A DNA stretch of 31,357 bases from NCBI RefSeq assembly GCF_041956535.1, contig NW_027192230.1, forward strand, positions 77,476 to 108,832, in the 5' to 3' direction. Positions 1-10,757 of this stretch are shown piece by piece (position 1 is the stretch's first letter; the number at the start of each line of letters is the position of its first letter). The notes below the pieces were generated by a model. It did not search any database, was not told the origin of the DNA, and saw nothing but the letters and a program-made list of their open reading frames with translations. A program made the position numbers and the translations under genes. Source of the stretch: Calcarisporiella thermophila CBS 279.70. Its lineage: Eukaryota; Calcarisporiellomycota.

Positions 1-1439
1 TTATTCTCGTTAGGAGTTTAATGTCCACATTGAGGAGAGATATCGGTCGCCAATTGCTTAGCAGTTCGGCATCTCCTTTTCTTTTATAGATTAGGACAAT
101 CGTTGCTTTCTTCGAGAAGTTTATAGGGCTGTCCATTGTGAGGGGCCTCATTGAAGAGCAGCTGAATCGTGGGGGCAAGCTCATCTTCAAAGGCTCGGTA
201 GAATTCCGCCGTAATTCCGTCCGGGCCGGGCGATTTGTTCTTTGGAGCCAGCCGAATGGCTCTCCTCACCTCTTCTTCGCTGATAGGCTCTTCAAGTTTT
301 TCGCGGGCTTCAGTAGATAAAGTTTTGTCTACATGATTGAGGAGGGTGTTTTGGTCGGTTGTACTTGTGGGGTCCCCAGCATAGAGCTCCGTGTAGAAAT
401 GGGTGGCCATTCTGGCTATTTCGCTAGGGTCTTCAGTGCGGGTTCCATCCGCTCTTTTCAGCGAGGTCATCGCGTTGACTGCTCTCCTTCCCGCAATACG
501 GCGGTGGAAGTATGCTGTAGATTTCTCGCCCTGGTCGGTCCAATTCAGGCGAGACCGAATGCGCAGTGCTTCAGTTCTTCTATCGACATGTGCAGCAAGT
601 TGGTTGCGAAGTTTCTCCAGTTGGTCATGCGATTCTCCAGTCCATGGGCCTTCATGGTATCTCTTAAGAGCCCTGTTTAGCTGTGTTTCCTCTGTTCTAT
701 ACCGACGTTGTCTTTGCGCCGCGTAGGTGGTAGTGAGCGATTGGAATTCTTGTTTTACGGCGTTCCAGAAATGGCCCGTGGTCCTGAAGGATTCGCGGGT
801 TGTAAGCAGGTAGTGCCAGTGGGCCTTGAGAGTGGCTGTGTAGAGTTCATCGTCTGCTAGGCTGGAGTTAAAACGCCATTGACCGTAGCCAGATTTAGGA
901 GCTACAGAGTTCCTTATTTCTATCTGGATAGCCATGTGGTCATATGATGCCCCAGGGGGATCCAGTAGGGTTACGTCCGTCGTTTTTGATATGAGTGACG
1001 GGCTGACCCAAAATAGATCCAGACGTGATCTCATTCGAGATCTTCTGTGAGAGTACGTGAACTGGTCGCCTTTGGGTGAGAAGTGTCTATGGACGTCCGT
1101 GAGGGAGGCCGCAGACGTGATCACCCGAAGCCGATGTGAGGAGCCTTTACGGTTTTGGGAGTTGGGAGCTGGTGGAGCGCGGTCAATCGCTGGATCAAGG
1201 TGGGTGTTGAAGTCACCTCCCATTATTAGCCGGTGCGCTTCCAATGAGGCTGGGAAGGCCTCGTAAAAGGCTTGAGTATCCGGTTCTGCGGAAGGAGTGT
1301 ATATATTTATTAGTGTAATCGGGTATGGAAGGAGGATTAAATGGGGTTTCGATATTAGTTTGAGCCAGTTGAATAGTGTTCGTCTTTTTTGGGGGTTAGC
1401 TAAAACCCGTGTGTTGAGTGATAGGATCGATATGGACAT
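1..1439 (-). pseudogene. LINE ORF2: endonuclease/reverse transcriptase, deleted and frameshifted, partial
   Basis: The product would nick target DNA (APE-type endonuclease) and copy element RNA (reverse transcriptase). From the start at 1439 the reading begins with the endonuclease motif LNTR, but by residue about 28 it jumps to the mid-domain strand NIYTPSAEP. The segment that normally holds the catalytic Glu (QET motif) is absent. Downstream endonuclease motifs remain: GGDFN near residue 75 and the SYDH motif near residue 165. A linker follows, then the reverse transcriptase start with the conserved SPGPDGI motif near residue 405. The frame then runs into a stop at 84. The missing reverse transcriptase continuation, with motifs WRPISLLN, is in another frame between about 150 and 1. 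The two frames join if one base is removed from the G run at 141-144 (C run on the coding strand). It could be a sequencing error, but together with the endonuclease deletion decay is more likely. Confidence 0.9.
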
Positions 1440-1565
1440 AGGGTATTAGATGGGTGGTATGGGGGGGGGTATTATTGTGGGTTAGAAGGAGCTTTTAGGG
1501 TTGAATCTAGTATTAGGTCTTCGCTGGACGATGGGTTAAATTCACAACAGCCCATAACATTCCGC
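1..1565 (-). mobile_element. Partial, degenerate LINE-type non-LTR retrotransposon
   Basis: The minus strand carries a LINE ORF2 that enters from the left edge of the window, so the 3' part of the element (most of the reverse transcriptase and any 3' end) lies outside. The ORF2 start codon is at 1439. Just upstream on the minus strand, about 1470-1565, an open stretch ends in a TAA about 50 bases before the ORF2 start; it may be the tail of ORF1, but I could not recognise a domain in it, so the 5' boundary near 1565 is approximate. The segment is clearly GC-richer than the surrounding AT-rich DNA. The endonuclease is internally deleted and the reverse transcriptase is frameshifted, so this copy is probably dead. 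The retained 5' side ends about 10 bases from a tRNA-Ile gene on the opposite strand. No target-site duplication can be assessed because the other end is missing. Confidence 0.9.
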
Positions 1566-1573
1566 AGTAATGA

Positions 1574-1682
1574 GCTCCCGTAGCTCAGCTGGTTAGAGCG
1601 TGATGCTTATGCGGATTGAGATTGTGTGAAACTTCAATCTTGAGCCACATCAAAGTCGCGGGTTCGACTCCCGCCGGGAGCA
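1574..1682 (+). tRNA. tRNA-Ile (anticodon UAU) with a 35-base intron
   Basis: The cloverleaf folds fully. Acceptor stem 1574-1580 pairs with 1675-1681, with discriminator A at 1682. The D stem is GCTC/GAGC. Anticodon stem TGATG (1601-1605) pairs with CATCA (1648-1652). The T arm is GCGGG/CCCGC around TTCGACT. The anticodon TAT occupies 1608-1610, counted as positions 34-36. With the canonical splice point after position 37, the intron is 1612-1646; it contains a hairpin (AGATTG/CAATCT), as expected for an endonuclease-processed pre-tRNA. A run of seven T follows at 1688-1694. Position 37 is G at 1611, where tRNAs reading ANN codons normally carry A. Isoleucine-UAU genes contain introns in many eukaryotes, which supports the identity. 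Confidence 0.88.
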
Positions 1683-2136
1683 GGAGATTTTTTTCTTATT
1701 TCAATAGTTTCCAAATCATACTTTATCTGAAAGGAAAAAAATAAAACTCTTTCCTTCGATACACTTTATCACTAAATTTTCCCTCCTTGAACGTAATAAT
1801 TAAATTTCGTATCTATACTTGGGTTTAAGTTGCAAACTCTTTAAGTTATTATTAATTTTGTTAGGGAGAATAAACCTCACAAATTTGGTTCAAACAAGGA
1901 GCAGAAAGATTCGCATAAAAATTTCAAGTGATTTCTAAAAATCAGAATTTCCATTTAATATTCTGTTTCAAATATCTCTGAATAAAGCTAAATATAAATG
2001 TAACAAGCAAAGACGAAGGGGGAGTAGAGGAAAATTAAACATATCCAGTGCTAGTACAATATGAAATAACAAAAATACTAACTTAATATTAAAATTGAAA
2101 ACGATAAAAAAAGAGATGTTAGCATGTATTTTGTCT
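1683..2136. other. AT-rich intergenic region between tRNA-Ile and the ATPase gene
   Basis: Apart from the T run that ends the tRNA gene, I see no coding stretch or recognisable element. It holds the presumed 3' untranslated region of the minus-strand ATPase gene on its right side. Confidence 0.6.
1688..1694 (+). terminator. Pol III terminator of tRNA-Ile
   Basis: A run of seven T starts six bases after the discriminator base of the tRNA-Ile gene, the usual RNA polymerase III stop signal. Confidence 0.8.
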
Positions 2137-4801
2137 TCAGCCTTCCATGTTCACATCTTCTCGATCCCCATTTCTCTCCATAGTCATAAATTCGTCCTCG
2201 TTCCCATCGGTCTGGATCATGCGAGCACATCGTAATCGGTTTATTGCAGCTATAAGTTCATATTTGCGGGGACGAGCATAATATCCGACCACGAAACCCT
2301 CGGGATTAACGGCGACCAGACCGCCGGCATTTGGACTACGGCTGTTACTATTCATCTTCTTATTTACACCAGGACTTTTTCCGCTGCCTCCAGGCGTGGC
2401 TGTGCTGTTGTTGTTATTAGCAGACGGATGGGTACCCTCGAGCGCCCGATCTTCCCGATCCCATACACGATCCATAAAGTCTGCAATCTCACTTAGAGTC
2501 ATATTCCTTGCATCAGGTATTTTGGTGGACACGTATGCAAGTGTGTCAGCAATACAACGAGTCTGTGAGGACGAGACTAGCTGTTCCAACGCATGTAAAG
2601 AAAGCTCAGTTCCTGCATAGCCAATGGAGTATTTGGCATGTGTTTTCGGATTTTTATTGCCAGGTGGAGGAATAAAAGGTTTCCTTGGAGTGACAGACCC
2701 ATAGGTTACCCCTAGATATATATCAGAAAAAACGAGAAAATCAAATACTCGCACTAGGTTATCTTTTTAACAATAACTTGCCTCCTTCCGCAATTAACTT
2801 GGTTGGTAGATCTCGAGATATCTGCTTTGCTTCACGGGTCACATCCTTGGGTACATATTCATGCATCTCAATAACTAGGTCTGCTACATCCAAATAATCA
2901 CCACATCCTCCAATAACTAAGATACACGCAATGTTCATTGTGTTTAACATGATTTGCACTTTGGATATGAGCGGAGTAATTGGCTCGTGATCTTTAGAAA
3001 TTAAGCGTTGCATACGTGCATCTCTTACAAGAAAGTTGGTTGCAGAAGTATCCTCTATCATAAAATAAAATGCGTAAATAATCAATGTTCCAAAAGTACT
3101 TGCATAAATGTATGCATGTATGTCACCGTCAAATAATAATCCTGTTGCGCCAATTTCTAGTGCTTCTTGAATATTAGCCGCCATGGAAGTCGATCCACTT
3201 GCATCAAGTGTGTGGAATCGACGCGTTTCTTTGCCATGAGGAAGTCCATTAATGAAAGGTGTGATATCGGTTGCACATACATATCGTCCGTCTTCAGTGC
3301 GAATTTTTACGGTTGAGACGTCAGTGCAGACAAAATCACGCCCATCCCCTTTAGATTTGGTAAATAATATCCATGCTTAGCGTGAATCAAAAAAAAGCAA
3401 AACAAACTAGAAAAATAGATATATACCAGGAATATGATTATATACGCCCATTTCTAGAGCTTGCAACAAAGTGGATTTGCCATGAAATCCTCCACCCTAT
3501 AAAAAAAAAAATAAGATCAAAATAGAATATCCTGTAAAAGTGTTAAACTTACAGTAATTAGTACAACTCCTCGAGGAATACCCATTCCTGTAATTTTGCC
3601 ATTATGTGGTAAATCAAAACTAACTCGTAGTGATTCGGGAGAACGAAAGGGTACCACTCCCGGTCCAACCATAGGAAGATCAGAAGCACCGGATGCTCGC
3701 GGTAGCTCAGCTCCGTCTCTTACAAAAGCGATCAGTCCTTAATACATATTTATATATATGCCATGATTAGTTAGAGGAGCTAAATCCGGACCTTTCCGGC
3801 ATGCCATTTATAGTCACCCTTATTAGCCAGTTGTTCCCGTAACCATTCTTGATCTTCTACCGAATGTATGTGCTCCAACATAGGTTTATGATCTTGAGCA
3901 GCATAAGGCAAACATCCAATGACAACCTGAGACAATTTATCAACTAGAAGTTCTGCTGCGCTCTTCCCCATAATTGATCTCCCTCTACCAGGCATTCCGA
4001 ACGTAAACCTCACTTCAATCCAATCCTTGTTGACAGCGATGCTAGATCTCTGTAGTACTTCCTGTCCAGGTTTGTCAATATTAAAATCACCTCCCTTTGC
4101 ACCATGCCAACCTTGGCCCCCTTCGCGACGATCAAGTCCTAGCTTGTGCACAGTCTCCCAGAACCGTCGTGTTAGATAGTCTACTAGTGCGATATTGCTA
4201 ATATATATATGTTAAATACGGTAAGGAAGCAACATAAATATTTATATTACCGAATACGTGTTACGTATAAATCTTTAGGATACTTTGCAATCCTCTGTTG
4301 CATCCGTACTCGTAATTTCGACGGTGCAGCAAATGGATCCGACTGAACGTGATCAATATACAAGCTGAAGCTTCCATGTTCATACGTTCCTATCGACATT
4401 GAAAAGATGTCAATATTAGCAATAAACAATAGATATTTAAATATAACCTTTAATTGTTTTTAGTGCGCTCCAGTTTGCACGTTCTAGAGAGTTTAATGTT
4501 TGGCGCAGTTGTTCGAATGTACGGCGGTTTTTATTTCCTAGCTCCTTGCCTACTGCCGCTGCCATGGCGTCTTAATTAAATAGATACAAATTAGAATGGA
4601 GAAAATCCAGACTAAAGGTATAAATTATTCACGTAGTGCTTCGCCCATCTCATCCAATTGTTCACTCTTTCTCTTTCGGCCATTTTTCTCTTTATAATAA
4701 CTGCCACGACCACGACCTATTAATAACGATAAAAAAAGTAGTTAGAGATGTAGGTACAAGTATTAATAGAATATAAAAGTCAGTTTGATCTTACCAGACA
4801 T
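2137..4801 (-). CDS. ABC-class ATPase, PF09818-like, 685 residues, 10 exons
   Basis: Exons on the minus strand are 4795-4801, 4633-4716, 4448-4570, 4251-4389, 3818-4197, 3553-3737, 3427-3496, 3127-3348, 2782-3054 and 2137-2711. All phases agree over 2058 bases. The family consists of soluble ABC-type ATPases, without membrane segments, found in bacteria and some eukaryotes, with poorly known cellular role. Visible motifs are Walker A GGGFHGKST (residues about 307-315), the preceding family signature GMGIPRGVVLI, the HIPGDGRD segment after Walker A, and a Walker B-like GLLFDED (about 399-405) followed by TNFLVRDARM. The N terminus is short and RG-rich (SGRGRGS), which could bind RNA; this is only an inference. 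The intron at 2712-2781 has a GC donor (GCAAGT). The first coding exon is only seven bases. The last 100 residues are low-complexity and asparagine-rich, followed by a family-like segment RKYELIAAINRLRCARM. The gene is divergent from the MFS transporter gene. Confidence 0.88.
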
Positions 4802-5224
4802 TTGATGTGTTGCGTGTGTAATGGTGATTATTTGATATTAGATCGTTTTTAATATAAGGTAAAAACGCGATGAGAAGATGCTGCGTCTTATATCAGAATA
4901 TCTGAAATCTCCGATTGATTCGATTTTTCCAGCCAAAATATATTATTATATTAGCAATCAACATTTAATGTATATTTCTAGAGTTTAAGTAAATATTTTA
5001 GAATTCCATTGCAAATACAATAGATCATACTAAGTTTCTATTGAAATTTTTATCACTGATTCGGTGTTAAGCAGTAAATCTGATATTTTATCTCCAGAAT
5101 CGAAGTATGAATAATATCACACCACTTTTCCTCAAATGTATTTTATTTGTAGCCCCAATATTTAGTTGAAGCATTATCATTTCAAACTTGTATTGACGAT
5201 CAATTTTATATAAATCATTAATCT
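4802..5224. promoter_or_regulatory. Shared intergenic promoter region between the ATPase and MFS genes
   Basis: The ATPase gene starts leftward at 4801 and the transporter gene starts rightward at 5225, so these 423 very AT-rich bases must hold both promoters and 5' untranslated regions. I see no specific factor-binding motif that I would defend. Confidence 0.5.
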
Positions 5225-6890
5225 ATGACGGGCATCACACCCACAGAACAATCGCCCCTTATTCCTCCATCTGAACAACATCCAGAAACACAAGAAGAAC
5301 AAGAGCACGAACATGATAATGTGCCTCTTTATTTCAGATTTCTCGCACTTGTTTGTGCACTTCTCCTTTCAATGGGTTCGCATTTTGCAGCCCATACGCT
5401 AAGTGCTCTCAAATCTGATTTGAAAAAGGAATTGGGTGCTTCCAATTCTGAATATGGGGCACTACAATCGAGCGTATCTCTTATTAATAGCGTGATTCCG
5501 ATACTGGGTGGAGCATTTGTTGACTTGTTTGGTACAGCGCGCGGCTCTTTGTGTGCTTCTGCACTAGTTGCATTGGGGAATCTTATTGCTGCTTTGAGTA
5601 CTCAAACAGCGAGCTTTCGTCTTATGGTCATGGGAAGATTAGTTTATGGATTAGGTAGTGGAGTAATAGTGATTGTGCAGGAAACAATGTTGAGTCATTG
5701 GTTCAAAAAAAGACTAGGATTCGTGATTGGAGGAATGCTCGCAATGACTCGGCTGGTATATATCTATATCTATATTTGAATATGAGATTGTTAATAAGCT
5801 TAATTCTTTATTCTTTAAATCTTTAAATTATTCTTCTCTCCAGGCATCCTTCCTTGCGAATCTCACCGTTGTACCGATAAAAAACGCGACTGGGTTTTAT
5901 GGTTCCGCCTTCTGGGTAATATAATTATTTCACATACATTTACATGCATCAATAATATCTAAATCATAATATAAGTTCTCCGCTGCTATCTGTTTTCTCT
6001 GTCTCATCCTTAATATCATATATGTGATCTTGCTCTATCGTCTTGAACGTCAAGGACTTTTGCCCAGAAATGACCTCTCTGGCCTACGGCGTAAACGTAG
6101 TTTCCGTCTGAACAATGTATATACACTCCCTGGACGGTTTTGGATGGTCGTATGGATTGAATTATTGTTAGGAGGAGTATGGACGAGTTTCTTAACTATT
6201 GCAACGGAATTGGTTCAGATGAGATATGGGAGGAAGCAAGAACTTGCTGCATATAATGCTAGTGTTGGCCAGGCTCTGCCAATTTTGTTAACTCCTTTTG
6301 TGGGGATGTTTCTAGACAAGAGTGGGCTATTTGTACCCTCAGGTGAAGATGATATTGCCAGATGTCGATTTACTCTTTGCTATACTAATGAGCAAATTTT
6401 TTTATAAATTATGATAGCGATATTCTCTTCTTCGGCCTTTTTAGCCTCACAACTCGCACTAACTTATATTAAAACTACACCTATTCCAGGAATGGTCCTT
6501 TTTTCGCTTTCCCTTACTGTTGGTCCGCTATGTCTCGCAACTTCAATACCTCGCGCACTCTCTCTCGCATTAATAGGGACTGGGTTTGGTCTCTTTAAGG
6601 CAGCAAATAATGTTGGTTCAACTATTCTCAATATATCTGTTGGACTGATACAGGATGCTACCCCAGACAAGGGATATGGAAGGGTAGTACATTTTTTGGG
6701 GGGTGTTTCAGGAATAGCTCTAGTTAGTTGTTTTATATGGGCCGGTATAGAGAAGCGGAATGCACTAAAAAGAGATGGCATCGAAAGAGGATTGGTGAGG
6801 AGTAGATGGAGCGTCGGATGTGCTATAGGGCTGGGTGTTCTAATGGTATTCAGTTGGGCTCTTTTCTTCCTTTTTGCTGTAACAAAATAA
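5225..6890 (+). CDS. MFS transporter, MFSD1-like, 4 exons, about 480 residues
   Basis: Exons are 5225-5755, 5844-5915, 5976-6342 and 6418-6890, with phases consistent throughout. The product is a major facilitator superfamily membrane carrier. About 40 hydrophilic N-terminal residues precede the first membrane segment (FRFLALVCALLLSMGSHF), and roughly twelve hydrophobic segments follow in two halves, with a charged central loop (RLERQGLLPRNDLSGLRRKR). The order of motifs, with GGAFVDLFG after the second helix and GRLVYGLGSG later, resembles MFSD1-type carriers, which in animals are lysosomal; a vacuolar location is therefore an inference. The N-terminal tail contains EQSPLI, which fits the acidic dileucine sorting pattern [DE]xxxL[LI]. 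The first donor site is embedded in a TATATC microsatellite (5756-5776). Substrate cannot be read from sequence. Confidence 0.82.
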
Positions 6891-7096
6891 TCATAGAGGT
6901 ATATTCTTGGTTTATTTTCCTTAGTTAATAAATATATTGAAATATAATATGCAATTTCTTTAACCACACCACTATTTCTGCCTTTATTAAAAGTCACATA
7001 CAAGTCACACTACAAACGGATTTCAAATTATTTTCTCTCGTCTTCTTTTCCTTTAATTCTATCTTTTTAAATAGGCATAAGCTAGTTTTACTACGA

Positions 7097-8651
7097 ATGG
7101 CTGATATTCGGCCACAATACTGGTGTCATGTCTGTCATCGGCAGATTCAACCTTTGATGGTTCCAACTCCGACATGCCCACGCTGCCAAACTGAATTTGT
7201 CGAAGAGGTAAGTATATTCTTTACAAAATTATACATCATAAATGGGCGTGCGAAATATACTCAATCCTCGGATTGCACAGCTTATTTACAGAACTTTTGT
7301 ATTACTGCTTAGATCGACTCAGCCAACGATGACCCCCGTGAATTCGCTTCGCAACCACCGAATCCTCTAGCGTTTACCGATCTCTTTCCAAACTTTTTTC
7401 CCCCAAGGCGATCTACTTTTCAATTCACACCAAGTACATCCCACACCCCTCAGACAGCTTCTCCAAATCAATACTCGAGAACACCCCCAAATACATATTC
7501 ACAATCGCCTCCACCACCTCCACCTCCACCTCCCTCATCTTGGACGCAGGATCCGAGTTTTGGATTTGCCACTGGGGGGTCGAGTGGTCCGAATCCTAGA
7601 GATCTAGGCGGACTGATGCAAGCAATTTTGGAAGCAGCAAGTCATGGGCAGCAATTTTCAAGTAGTACAGGAAATGCTGGTGGAAATGAAGCTGGCGGAG
7701 GAAGTGATGCTAGGAGTGGGAGCGGTGGTGGAATGAGGGGAGTATTTGTAATGGCTGGACCCCACGGGTTTACATATAGAACGATGGGCAGTGGGCAAAC
7801 CTCAACGAGTACTTTAAGGACACAGAATAGTTCCGGTGAAGGAGAAAGGCAGCCACAAGGGAATACTCAAGGAGGGACTGGAACTTTTTTGAATTCACTA
7901 CAAAAGTACATATTCCACTCACTCAATATCTTACAGTGTCTCTTAGTTTGAATATTTAATTATATTTTATACTCATAGTTTTATTCAACAAGCATTTGGT
8001 GGGCAACAAAACCGTCAATCGGGTCCCATGAGTCGCGAAGAGACTACACCTTCGCAGCAGCAGCAACATCAACAGCAAGAGCAACAGCATGAAGAGTCAG
8101 GACAACAAGAGCATCAACACGACCAGACACAAGGCCAACAGCAACGGGGACAACAGGCCCAATTTCAACAACCATTCAACCCTAATATCCACCCATTATT
8201 GCAATTCTTGCATCTAATGGGCTTACAACCCCTTTCAGGCGATTATGTTCTTACTCAAGAAGGATTCGATGATATCATCACACAACTTATGGAGCAGGCA
8301 CATGGGCGACCGCCTCCTGCTCCTCAGCATGTAATTGACAATCTACCAGAAGTTGATATCACTGCTGCACAAGTGGCAAAAGGAGTGGAATGTCCGGTGT
8401 GCCAGGAGGTATACACTGAGGGGGAAAAAGTATTAAAATTACCCTGTGAACATGTATATCATGGTGAATGTATTCGAGAGTGGTTAAAAATTAATAATAC
8501 TTGCCCAATATGTCGATATGTAATAGACGGAAGAGATCGTGGGGACCGGAGAGATAGTCATAGAGAGCGTGAGACTGCTCATACCAGAGAAGGGGTAGAA
8601 GAAGAAGAAGAGGAAGAGGGGGGTCCGCGAATGGATTTGGATCTGGATTAA
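7097..8651 (+). CDS. RNF115/RNF126-like RING-H2 E3 ubiquitin ligase, 458 residues, 3 exons
   Basis: Exons are 7097-7207, 7313-7905 and 7979-8651. The N terminus carries a small zinc ribbon with Cys at residues 10, 13, 27 and 30 (CHVC and CPRC), the ubiquitin-binding module of the BCA2/RNF126 family. A long disordered middle follows, with a run of nine prolines and a glutamine/histidine-rich stretch. The RING-H2 domain spans about residues 372-413: CPVC, then CEHVYHGEC, then CPIC, with a Trp in REWL where E2 enzymes contact. Spacing C-x2-C-x14-C-x-H-x2-H-x2-C-x10-C-x2-C is canonical. The protein ends in a glutamate/aspartate-rich tail. Family members ubiquitylate misfolded or mislocalised cytosolic clients and endocytic cargo; the substrate here is unknown. 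The ATG at 7097 is chosen because the zinc ribbon begins nine residues later. Confidence 0.9.
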
Positions 8652-9323
8652 AATATGTTTTATTATTTTATTGTAGTTATTTTTTTTTTTCACAGACTTT
8701 TAAACTTGTGCACTTTTATTCTCTTTTCACCATGAATTTACCTTATTGTGAGATTTCCTTGATCTCTTATTACTCTCCCGTTTGTTTTATTATTTTACTA
8801 AGTTTGCTTATAAAATATATAGACATGGATGATAAAGATATGCTTTATGGATCGGAGTCAAAGCAGCGGGATGGAATTATTATTCCATTAATGTAATGTA
8901 CTCAGGCTGGAAGGGGTTCTACAATCTACTTCAAAGGTTACATTCTAGATAAATTTAATCACCTCACAATCCTATAATTTACGCGGTATCGATTTTCAAT
9001 ACCAGTTTATTTGGTCATTTGGTTGCTTGAAATTGGAGGTGAATGAATCGCTATTAAAAATTGAAAGAACATTTTTTCACAACTAAAAGTGCTTCACTCA
9101 AAAATTGAAGAGTTTGTGTCAATAATGGTGAGAGCTGTTAGAGATGCCTCATTAACAATTTTTTTGAATAACCTTTTGTTTTGATAGCATTTTCAATCCA
9201 CCATCGGCCAAAAATAACTTTTTAGTCGAGTTAAAAAATAATTTTATACTCTTTGCTCACAAAGGCAAAGTATACCTCGGCACATACACCCGAAAATTCA
9301 CAGTTAAAAACAAAGAGCATAAT
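8652..9323. other. Convergent intergenic region, RING ligase and TAF4 3' ends
   Basis: Both flanking genes end here, so the 672 bases hold two 3' untranslated regions. The DNA is AT-rich with short homopolymer runs. Open frames near 8708-8896 have no recognisable content or codon pattern. I see no RNA gene. Confidence 0.6.
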
Positions 9324-10757
9324 TTAATCTTTTAGCCACTTTGTATAGCTCTTCAATAGAACTCGTTCTCCTGTACCGGCTCCTCCACCTGCTCCCCGAT
9401 CACGTTCTAGTGCAAAAAGAGCATCCCTTACTGTCACGCGTTGGTCACCTACCATACCTTTGCCACTTGCGCCACGTGTAATGGTCGAGGGAGGTAAGAC
9501 AAACGATGTGCGGGATCGACCACGTTTTAAAAGTGAAGGTGTTTGCTGTAGTGGAGGTCGTCTTCCGCTTACACTTCCACTAGCAGTTGTGGTAGGTGAG
9601 GGGGTGACAGCAGATGGCGTTCGGGCGTTTGTGCTTCCTCCCGCACTAGGCGAAGCAAGGTCTGTAGACATGGGGGGTGGTGTACCGGGATTTGAAATAG
9701 TGGAGGCAGATCGCCGAACAGGTGGAGTTGGTGTAGATGTAAAATCCCCTGCTCCTTCTAGCATCCAACTCTTTCTTACACCTCCAGCACTTAACAATGC
9801 TGTTTGATTTGTAATACGTTTGCGAACATCTTCACTTATGTTACGTGTGTCTTTCCGCCGTTTTTTGGGGGGTTTATTGCCAGTTACTAATTCTTGAGGT
9901 GTTGAGGGTAGGTCTTCCATAGGTCCTCCGGTCCCTTCTGCATATCTTCCTTCACCACCCAATCCATCGGCACCTCCCATCGCCTCAGCTGCTGCTGTCC
10001 GCTCTGCTAACTTTTCTTTTCTTCTCCTCTCTTCCTCTCGCTCTGCCCTTTCAATTGCAAGTAATTGTTTCCGCACATCTTGCTGCACTATAATTTTGTA
10101 CATTGGTTTTCCTGCTTCATCGAGAGGCGGTGGGGCAAATTCCTGAGATTTAATACGGTGCTTGGCAGCTTGAATCATCTGTTCTGTGATATTACGAAGT
10201 CGGAGTTGAGTTGCGAGTGCAAGATAAGTGACATAATCTTGAGAGACATTGGAAATATTGTTAGATTTAGCTACCAAAGGAAAAGAAGATCAATTTGGAT
10301 GTTAATAAAACCTTAAAGAACAATTGATATAAGAGGCTAATAACCTATTCTTTCCACAATAGTGCGCAGGATATTTGCGTTAAAGAATTGTTGTGCCCTC
10401 GTCTGATCTACGCCATCAAATTGGATGCGTACGCCTACATCTCTGAGTATATAATCTGATTCTTCCTGTAAGCATGTGATTAAGAATTATTAAGGCAAAA
10501 TCAAGAACACATCCAAAGTGATCATTGAAAGAATTAAATTATATTTGAAGTAAGTTAGATTAAGGCAGTTAATAAATTCTTACCTTAAGATCAACTCCGG
10601 CATATACTGTCACATCAGTCAAAGTGTCGTAATCAACTTTATCCCCTTCTCCCCCACCATCTCCTCCTCCAGTTCCACCGTTTGTATTAATGTTCGTACC
10701 CCCAATATTTCCTGATGATGTCGATGGGATGTTGGTTATTGTATGGGCCTTTTGCAT
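9324..10757 (-). CDS. TFIID subunit TAF4 (C-terminal TAF4 domain), 413 residues, 3 exons
   Basis: Exons on the minus strand are 10584-10757, 10345-10465 and 9324-10270, with phases in agreement. TAF4 pairs with TAF12 through a histone fold and stabilises the TFIID core at Pol II promoters. The protein has a short serine/glycine-rich leader, then the TAF4 start TVYAGVDLKEESDYIL, then the histone-fold region with FFNANILRTIVERIAKSNN and LALATQLRLRNITEQM, a charged segment rich in EERRRKEKLAER, a KPPKKRRKD basic patch, and a disordered serine/threonine/proline region before the conserved C-terminal VTVRDALFALERDRGAG. That terminal helix is typical of TAF4. The ATG at 10755-10757 is the first in-frame Met; the frame stays open upstream, so a longer N terminus from a further exon is possible, although only 131 bases separate this ATG from the divergent ARL2 start. 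Confidence 0.9.

Noticed and set aside
6464-7003. 179-codon antisense frame over the MFS gene
   Set aside because: Shadow of the last transporter exon; no recognisable content of its own.
9460-9807. 115-codon frame antisense to TAF4
   Set aside because: Mirror of the low-complexity Ser/Thr/Pro region of TAF4; codon pattern belongs to the minus-strand gene.
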